Notes under the pieces: generated by a model
Seen by the model: the letters and a program-made list of their open reading frames with translations, nothing else
Databases searched by the model: none
Told to the model about the DNA's origin: nothing
Part shown: positions 58,501-64,000 of the stretch, in pieces
Position numbering within the stretch: the stretch's first letter is position 1
How the letters are laid out: the number at the start of each line of letters is the position of its first letter
Program-made: the position numbers and the translations under genes
DNA from: Ostrinia nubilalis
Lineage: Eukaryota > Arthropoda > Insecta > Lepidoptera > Crambidae
Assembly (NCBI RefSeq): GCF_963855985.1
Contig: NC_087096.1
Location: 13,020,001-13,084,000, forward strand
DNA length: 64,000 nucleotides
Reading direction: 5' to 3'

Positions 58501-61500
58501 GAATTTAGTACCACTTATTTCGGTAAGGAAAGAAACAAAAAATAAAATCTTCTATCATAATTAATATTAACTAATCATAACTTAGTTATTAACTAAAGGA
58601 ACAAATGTCATAAAGTCGCGTGTACTTTAAGGATAAATAACAATAAAAATGTGGAGCTACAATTGAATCACTTGTTTTCTAAAGAGCACAAGTCCAAATA
58701 GCAAAATTACGAAAAATATTTTTTTTATAAACAAAAAAAAAACACAAATAAATTTTTAACTTAAACACTTGAACTTTACGAGGAGGCACAAGTACCTAAC
58801 CTAACAGACAGTTAACAAATTTTTCAGTCTAAATCATTCAGTGTTAAACCACAGAATAATAATAAGTACATAGTTACATAATAAATAAATAATAAATTAG
58901 CTTTATTACTTAGTTTCGATTGAGATCATTACTTGCAAATCAAATCAGTTAAAAAAAGGAAAGACTAGGCCAGTCTAAAAGCAACGTTAACCTATTAAAT
59001 AATTAAAAAACTTACTTTTGTCTAAGAAAATAGGCTTTCAAGAATATTAAAGCTTCAAAATCGAAACTCGAGAATTCTCGAGCTCCGGTAATTTTTTTCT
59101 CGTCTCGAATGAAGCCAAATTTGTCGAGTTTTCTCGAGTTCGAGAAAGCTCGAGCAGAAACCCTAGAGTGCGCACACTACGCCGATTCGATTTGGCCGAT
59201 TTTTCATACAATTTAAAATCGGGCACAACTATCGGCCAACTAAAAATCAACGGTGTGCGCCTACTCTTACTCGTATTATGATATTATGTCTCATTTCTTT
59301 TGGTCTTAATTTATCATCACAAGTCCTCAGCCAGTGTTAATATACGCTGAGGTTTTACATGTTAATTTGAGTTTTCAGTCTTATATTGCTTAACTAGTTG
59401 ACATAAGGTTCAAATTCCAATTCCCAGGGTAATGAAAGAGGGCTTCGCCCAGTTCCACTGGCGGCCGCGCCCTCCCACGCTGCTCTCCGAGAAGCAGCAA
59501 AAGGAGATCAAGAAAAACCTCAAGAAGTACTACTCGCAGTTCGAGTCCAAGGACCGCATGCGCAGCAGCAAGGCTAGCAAGGTATGTTGTCTCTTTCTGG
59601 CTCGTTAGGCTTGTTCTAAGTTAGAAGGGTGCAGATATATTCAAGAACCTCAAGAAGTACTACTCGCAGTTCGAGTCCAAGGACCGCATGCGCAGCAGCA
59701 AGGCTAGCAAGGTACGCTGTCTCTTTCTGGCTCGTTAGGTTTGTTGTAAGCTAGAAGGGTGCAGATATATTCACACTGGAGGTAAAGTCAAGAAGAACCT
59801 CAAGAAGTACTACTCGCAGTTCGAGTCCAAGGACCGCATGCGCAGCAGCAAGGCTAGCAAGGTACGCTGTCTCTTTCTGGCTCGTTAGGTTTGTTGTAAG
59901 CTAGAAGGGTGCAGATATATTCACACTGGAGGTAAAGTCAAGAAGAACCTCAAGAAGTACTACTCGCAGTTCGAGTCCAAGGACCGCATGCGCAGCAGCA
60001 AGGCTAGCAAGGTATGCTGTCTCTTTCTAGCTCGTTAGGCTTGTTGTAAGATAGAAGGGTGCAGATATATTCACACTGGCGCCAAGGTCAAGAAGAACCT
60101 CAAGAAGTACTACTCGCAGTTCGAGTCCAAGGACCGCATGCGCAGCAGCAAGGCTAGCAAGGTACGCTGTCTCTTTCTGGCTCGTTAGGCTTGTTGTAAG
60201 CTAGAAGAGTGCAGATATATTCACACTGGCGCCAAGGAGATCAAGAACCTTAAGAAGTACTACTCGCAGTTCGAGTCCAAGGACCGCATGCGCAGCAGCA
60301 AGGCTAGCAAGGTATGCTGTCTCTTTCTGGCTCGTTAGGCTTGTTGTAAGATAGAAAGGTGCAGATATATTCACACTGGAGGTAAAGTCAAGAAGAACCT
60401 CAAGAAGTACTACTCGCAGTTCGAGTCCAAGGACCGCATGCGCAGCAGCAAGGCTAGCAAGGTACGCTGTCTCTTTCTGGCTCGTTAGGCTTGTTGTAAG
60501 CTAGAAGGGTGCAGATATATTCACACTGGCTACAAGTAGATCAAGAAGTACTACTCGCAGTTCGAGTCCAAGGACCGCATGCGCAGCAGCAAGGCTAGCA
60601 AGGTACGCTGTCTCTTTCTGGCTCGTTAGGTTTGTTATAAGTTAGAAGGGTGCAGATATATTCAAGGAGATCAAGAAGTACTACTCGCAGTTCGAGTCCA
60701 AGGACCGCATGCGCAGCAGCAAGGCTAGCAAGGTACGCTGTCTCTTTCTGGCTCGTTAGGTTTGTTGTAAGTTAGAAGGGTGCAGATATATTCAAGGAGA
60801 TCAAGAATTACTACTCTCAGTTCGAGTCCAAGGACCGCATGCGCAGCAGCAAAGCTAGCAAGGTACGCTGTCTCTTTCTATAGTCTGGTCCGTGAGCACG
60901 TAGAATTTTGTCCAATGACCCCTAGCTACCCATCCTTATCGCTCGCGCGTAATTATGTTGCTATAGCGCTCGCACACTCACTGCGGGTGCCAGTCGCACA
61001 GTCGCGACAGCAATATTATTACGCGCGAGCGATAAGGATGGGTAGTTAGGGGTCATTGGACAAAATTCTACGTGCTCACAGACCGGGCTTTAGCTAGTTA
61101 GACTTGTTGTAAGATAGAAGAGTGCAGATATATTCACACTGGCGGCAAGGTCAAGAAGAACCTCAAGAAGTACTACTCGCAGTTCGAGTCCAAGGACCGC
61201 ATGCGCAGCAGCAAGGCTAGCATGGTATGTCTTCAGTGGCGGCGTAGCATGGGTTGATACCCGGGGCGACTCCCCCCCCATAAATCCATAAATTGGGTAT
61301 ACATATAGCGGGGGACCATCAGAATGGTCTGGTGGACCCTCAGGATTTTTCGAAGACGACAGATGTTAGTGTACTAAATATGAGCTACATATATGATATC
61401 ATTACATATCAGATACGCCAATGGCCCTGCCACTTGCGTCAGTAGGTACTAATCAGCGCGTCTGAGTTGTCACCCCCTGATGCTTGACAACTGTGGCTGT

Positions 61501-62872
61501 AAAGTCAGCCTACCAAGTTGTTTGGCCAGCGTGGGTAGTGCAGGCGAATTGCTCCATTTGCCTCTGTTAAATTAGTGTCATGAACAGAACGCTTGTTAAT
61601 CCTATCCATTCCCCATACCGCGCTCACGTCAGGACTCTCATTAATCCCGTATCATCCCGCAGGAACTAGTGGCGAAGCGCACGGAGCAGATGAAGAAGCA
61701 CGTGGAGTACCGCGAGGCGAAGGCGCTGGAGTGGGCCGAGCAGAAGCCGCGCCGTCTCGAGCTCAGGAACTGTGAGTATACCTGTACCTCAATACCTTAC
61801 ATAGTTGCATAAGGATCACTTCGCGAACATTTCTCAGATCATTTCTTAAGATCTTGAAAAGTCTATCTTACATACGGTTATGAAGCGACGATAGCCGAAC
61901 TGGCCGATTCGTGATCCGAGGAACGAGGGTTCGATTCCCGCCGCCGCGGTGCCGCTCATCTATTGTGGTGGACCCACTCCAGCGTTGCCAGTTTTTTTTT
62001 TGCCAAGTCGGGACTTTGGTACTTTTTGAGTGAAAATAGCGGGATTCTTCCGTCAGAAGCGGGACATAGTAAAAAAACGTATTATAATCAAAGGTTTTCA
62101 AATATTTATCTTTTTATTTGACTTAAAATTACGTTTACGTGACAATAGATAGCAAAAGTAGCCATACAAAATGTATTTTAACAAAAAAAAATAATATTTT
62201 AAATCAGATTTAGTACCACGTGGTAGCCACGTACGGTCGAGTTCTCTCCGAAAAGCGGGACCGAGCCTGTCCCGCGCGGGACATTTAAATTTGATTTAAA
62301 AATCGGGACGTCCCGCCAAAATCGGGACGTCTGGCAACGCTGACCGACGAAACGCATAAAACGAAAGCATATTTAGCTTACCACAAGGGGTAAAGTACTG
62401 AGATGATTTTTTACAATAAATCCGTTATTATTGTAAAAAATCATCTCAGTACTTTCTGGGAGCTATGGAATCGCCTTCCCACTGCTGTGTAGCTAGGATT
62501 TATAGCTTGGTCCGTCACCAAAAACCCATCATTGAAGGATTAATTAGTTCCAGCCCCAATGGCCTCTGTAGGACTGCTAATAAAATACATTCACATTGAA
62601 ATGCAGGCGCGTATGGGCTTTAAGCCACGTGGCAATGTGATTTTACGGGACTTTAAGAAAAAACCGGTTGTTAGTGCCAACCCAAAGCCCAAACCCACAA
62701 CAGCTGTCGAATGCTTGGCGACTCCAATCTAATTTGCATTATACATAAAAAACTAATATTTCAATTATCTTTTCTAGATGTGGATACGGACGGTCTCGAC
62801 ACCGACCAAGTGAATACAGTGGAGGAGGTTGTAGAATTTTTCGTGAAAGAGGAACAAACTGTCATCGAGTAG
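52524..62872 (+). CDS. eIF3b: Eukaryotic translation initiation factor 3 subunit B
   Basis: Ten exons (52524..52650, 52859..53174, 53684..53870, 54854..55080, 56025..56201, 56612..57191, 57602..57720, 59428..59581, 61663..61771, 62778..62872) join in phase to 696 residues and a TAG stop. eIF3b is a scaffold of the cytosolic eIF3 complex on the 40S ribosome. An acidic N-terminus ([15 protein letters not shown]) precedes an RRM (~residues 55-145, [13 protein letters not shown] through [18 protein letters not shown]). A WD40-type beta-propeller follows ([97 protein letters not shown]). A C-terminal helical tail comes last ([18 protein letters not shown], then [15 protein letters not shown]). Intron 8 holds ten partial copies of exon 8. 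Confidence 0.97.
53326..53574. mobile_element. hAT-type MITE
   Basis: Ends CAGGGTTTCCCAA and, reversed, CAGCGGTTCCCGAA. A perfect 8-bp duplication AACTAGAC lies at 53318-53325 and 53575-53582. It lies in eIF3b intron 2. Confidence 0.92.
54625..54695. repeat. Interspersed repeat fragment
   Basis: 'gagtttcttgtgctgcttct' then 'tctcaaccatggccc' is the inverted relative of the repeat at 22100-22245. It lies in eIF3b intron 3. Confidence 0.5.
55641..55859 (+). mobile_element. Short non-autonomous Helitron
   Basis: The left end resembles 'acactaatattataaagagg' and the right end 'ccacgcgctcgaagccgcgg' then 'gtggaaagctagt', a hairpin plus CTAGT. No TIR or target duplication is present, as expected for Helitrons. 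It lies in eIF3b intron 4. Confidence 0.75.
57817..57954. repeat. MITE-like inverted repeat
   Basis: 'cgtattcacaaacaatgctt' is mirrored by 'agtaatgtttgtgaatacg'. It lies in eIF3b intron 7. Confidence 0.75.
58091..58172. repeat. Partial PIF/Harbinger-like MITE
   Basis: Left-half copy of the MITE at 13652-13826 (taggcgcagaccaccgactt, then 'gcccgatagttgagtcgggc'), directly upstream of a fuller copy. Confidence 0.7.
58199..59266. mobile_element. PIF/Harbinger-like MITE split by an hAT element
   Basis: Same family as 13652-13826: GAGTAGGCTCAGACCGTTGA on the left, and the mirrored TCAACGGTGTGCGCCTACTC on the right. Flanks are TAA (58196-58198) and TTA (59267-59269). The intact copy at 13.7 kb shows the uninterrupted target gggagtgcgcacactacg, proving the inner element at 58281-59165 is an insertion. 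Confidence 0.85.
58281..59165. mobile_element. Non-autonomous hAT-like element, 885 bp
   Basis: TIRs TAGGGTTTCTG and, reversed, TAGGGTTTCTG. The 8-bp duplications are GAGTGTGC (58273-58280) and GAGTGCGC (59166-59173). TAGGG ends occur in hAT elements. Subterminal parts are dense in CTCGAG-type words (ttctcgagtttcgggaattc twice near the left). No transposase frame was seen. Confidence 0.88.
59500..61225 (+). repeat. Tandem array of eIF3b exon 8 3' parts with donors
   Basis: After exon 8 (ends 59581), ten further copies of its last ~60-75 bp plus ~75 bp of intron follow, ending at 59711, 59861, 60011, 60161, 60311, 60461, 60602, 60732, 60862 and 61223. The period is mostly 150 or 130 bp; the last step is longer because a MITE inserted. 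Coding bodies ([20 protein letters not shown]) are almost identical, and nine of ten keep AAG|gta at the donor. Some copies have an AG directly before an in-frame start (tattcaag|GAG ATC AAG). A normal eIF3b protein has the segment once. Confidence 0.92.
60883..61092. repeat. Snapback MITE inside the exon array
   Basis: Palindromic copy of the element at 1550-1762 (gagcacgtagaattttgtcc mirrored by ggacaaaattctacgtgctc). Its ~210 bp account for the long spacing between the ninth and tenth exon copies, so it arrived after the array formed. Confidence 0.88.
61880..61965 (+). repeat. SINE head (tRNA-like) fragment
   Basis: A tRNA-like stretch with B box 'gggttcgattcccg' and an upstream A-box-like 'atagccgaactggccg'. 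The cloverleaf is incomplete. It lies in eIF3b intron 9. Confidence 0.5.
61980..62342. mobile_element. TIR element with CAGCGTTGCCAG ends
   Basis: CAGCGTTGCCAG at the left is mirrored by CTGGCAACGCTG at the right, with 'aaatcgggacgt'-type inner repeats. The CAG start suggests hAT, but no clear 8-bp duplication is visible. It lies in eIF3b intron 9. Confidence 0.7.
62392..62455. repeat. Perfect 28-bp hairpin with 8-nt loop
   Basis: AAAGTACTGAGATGATTTTT begins the left arm; the right arm (62428-62455) is its exact reverse complement over 28 bp. It lies in eIF3b intron 9. Confidence 0.95.
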
Positions 62873-62942
62873 TCGCCATTCCGCACCAACGTCCCAGGTC
62901 GGCGCGCCCGGCCTGACATCGCTTATACCGGAGCCACCATTT

Positions 62943-62948
62943 TAATAA
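62943..62948 (+). terminator. eIF3b polyadenylation signal (probable)
   Basis: The first AATAAA after the stop, 70 bp downstream. Another AATAAA near 63170 could be used alternatively. Confidence 0.55.
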
Positions 62949-63380
62949 ACAGACCGATTACAACAAAGTTTTTTTTTTACCTTCATCCCGTCACAAAACA
63001 TTTTATAAGCACCATTATGTCACTAAGACTCCCATTTATAAATTATACAATAGGTAATGTTTATAGAAATCATATTAAATTGATATGTTTCAAACGTATT
63101 ATGGCTTTTAATACCTGTTTTTGATATTTATTTATTCGTATTTTTTTATTGTTATTGATGATGGTATGAAATAAACTTATGAATATTAAACTGGGGATTT
63201 GAATGAACCTGTGTAAATAATATGCAGTAACATGGTTGCGTTTGCTTGGAATGCATGAGGCAGCTTTTTTAACAAATTTTTGGGTTTGCTGGTCTCTTGT
63301 CTAAAATTAGTAGGTTACTGCAGAAGACATTTTATTTAAAAATAATAATTTAATAAACACGTTTATACCATTACAAATTA

Positions 63381-63591
63381 GGGCTTATTCCACTATTCCC
63401 CGTTGACAATCCCCGTCAACACTTTTGAACAAAAAGTTCACTAATCCCTGTAACGCCAATTGGAGCTTATAATGGGGAATAATGAACTAAAAAGTTCATT
63501 AATCCCCGTTATATTAGGATTTTATTTTTAACTTAATAGTATTATAGTGAACTTGACGGCGATTGTAAACAGGGAATAGTGGAATAAGCCC
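63381..63591. mobile_element. MITE with GGGCTTATTCCACTATTCCC TIRs
   Basis: GGGCTTATTCCACTATTCCC at the left is mirrored exactly at the right end. AAATTA flanks both sides (63375-63380, 63592-63597), a probable 6-bp duplication. Confidence 0.85.
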
Positions 63592-63597
63592 AAATTA

Positions 63598-64000
63598 GTA
63601 CAAGAAGCATGCATATTTCAACTGCGAAGTTAGTGTTTTCTGATTAGTACAAAAAATAATATTTAAGATGAGGAAAAGTGGGATGAGAGATGTGGCCAGC
63701 AGGTTGGATGTGCGGTGGCGCCCTCCTGCATTGCACAGGTCACCACCGCCGTCTGATGGGATTGGCCCCGTGGTCCCGGCTAATCCCATCGGCCCCACGT
63801 TAAGAGCGTTTACGCGAAGCGCGGCGTTTCAAGGGGCATCATTGGAAATGATTCGCGCGCGGCGTTTTTTAATAGTTTTCAAATGTTTATAGCAAAACAA
63901 TAACAATGAATTAAATATCGTTTCAAAGTAAATATTTTAAAGAAGATGTTGTTTTATTATATTAAGCTATTTTTATGTTGAATAAAGGAAGAATATTGGT
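63598..64000. other. Unassigned end of window
   Basis: A GC-rich patch at about 63690-63870 holds open frames on both strands without recognisable domains. It might be the edge of another gene's promoter, but nothing proves it. Confidence 0.35.

Noticed and set aside
59500..61225. CRISPR-like repeat array
   Set aside because: The repeats are exon 8 coding sequence plus intron, the genome is animal, and the 'spacers' are themselves repeats.
62392..62455. MicroRNA gene
   Set aside because: The stem is perfectly paired and AT-rich, unlike typical animal pre-miRNAs with bulges; no evidence beyond the fold.
63668..63892. 74-aa frame in a GC-rich patch
   Set aside because: No recognisable domain; overlaps an open frame on the other strand, as GC-rich DNA often does.

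Overview
The window looks like lepidopteran (moth or butterfly) genomic DNA. Genes are split by short introns with GT..AG borders, the background is AT-rich, and the many repeats are types I know from Lepidoptera: RTE-clade LINE tails, snapback MITEs, Helitron ends and a tRNA-headed SINE. No bacterial, plasmid or viral gene was seen.

Layout. (1) 1-5754, +: last seven coding exons of dihydropyrimidine dehydrogenase (pyrimidine breakdown). (2) 5834-7186, -: a one-exon FUT10/FUT11-type fucosyltransferase, tail-to-tail with DPYD. (3) 7275-9408, -: an unrecognised small four-helix membrane protein gene with three paralogous, phase-compatible terminal exons. (4) 10033-16279, +: a complete gene for RNA polymerase III subunit RPC5 (POLR3E), divergent from gene 3. 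(5) 21728-39076, -: a complete multiple inositol polyphosphate phosphatase (MINPP1/Mipp-like) gene in nine exons, with a nearly intact I-clade-like LINE in intron 2. (6) 39-52.5 kb: gene-free, dominated by a deeply nested transposon block. (7) 52524-62872, +: a complete eIF3 subunit b gene in ten exons. Reading phase closes exactly in each gene assembled here. The genes are unrelated housekeeping functions and do not form one pathway.

Transposons explain most of the rest. Target-site duplications and terminal inverted repeats readable in the sequence give the nesting order. In 43.1-48 kb a Helitron-like sequence holds an RTE LINE, which holds an hAT-like element, which holds an R1-like LINE fragment and a TIR element. 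In 26.3-33.7 kb the I-like LINE holds a 1,953-bp TIR element inside ORF1, which holds an RTE fragment.

Two patterns stand out. First, four non-coding ~1.7-2 kb elements (2999-4984, 27444-29396, ~40915-42785, 45686-47384) each carry a private ~12-bp word scattered many times in both orientations and repeated in or beside their ends. Two of them share terminal sequence and TA flanks. Second, three genes (POLR3E, Mipp, eIF3b) each contain extra partial copies of one exon, always the exon's 3' part plus its splice donor. The eIF3b exon has ten such copies, and the POLR3E copy differs from its parent only at synonymous sites.
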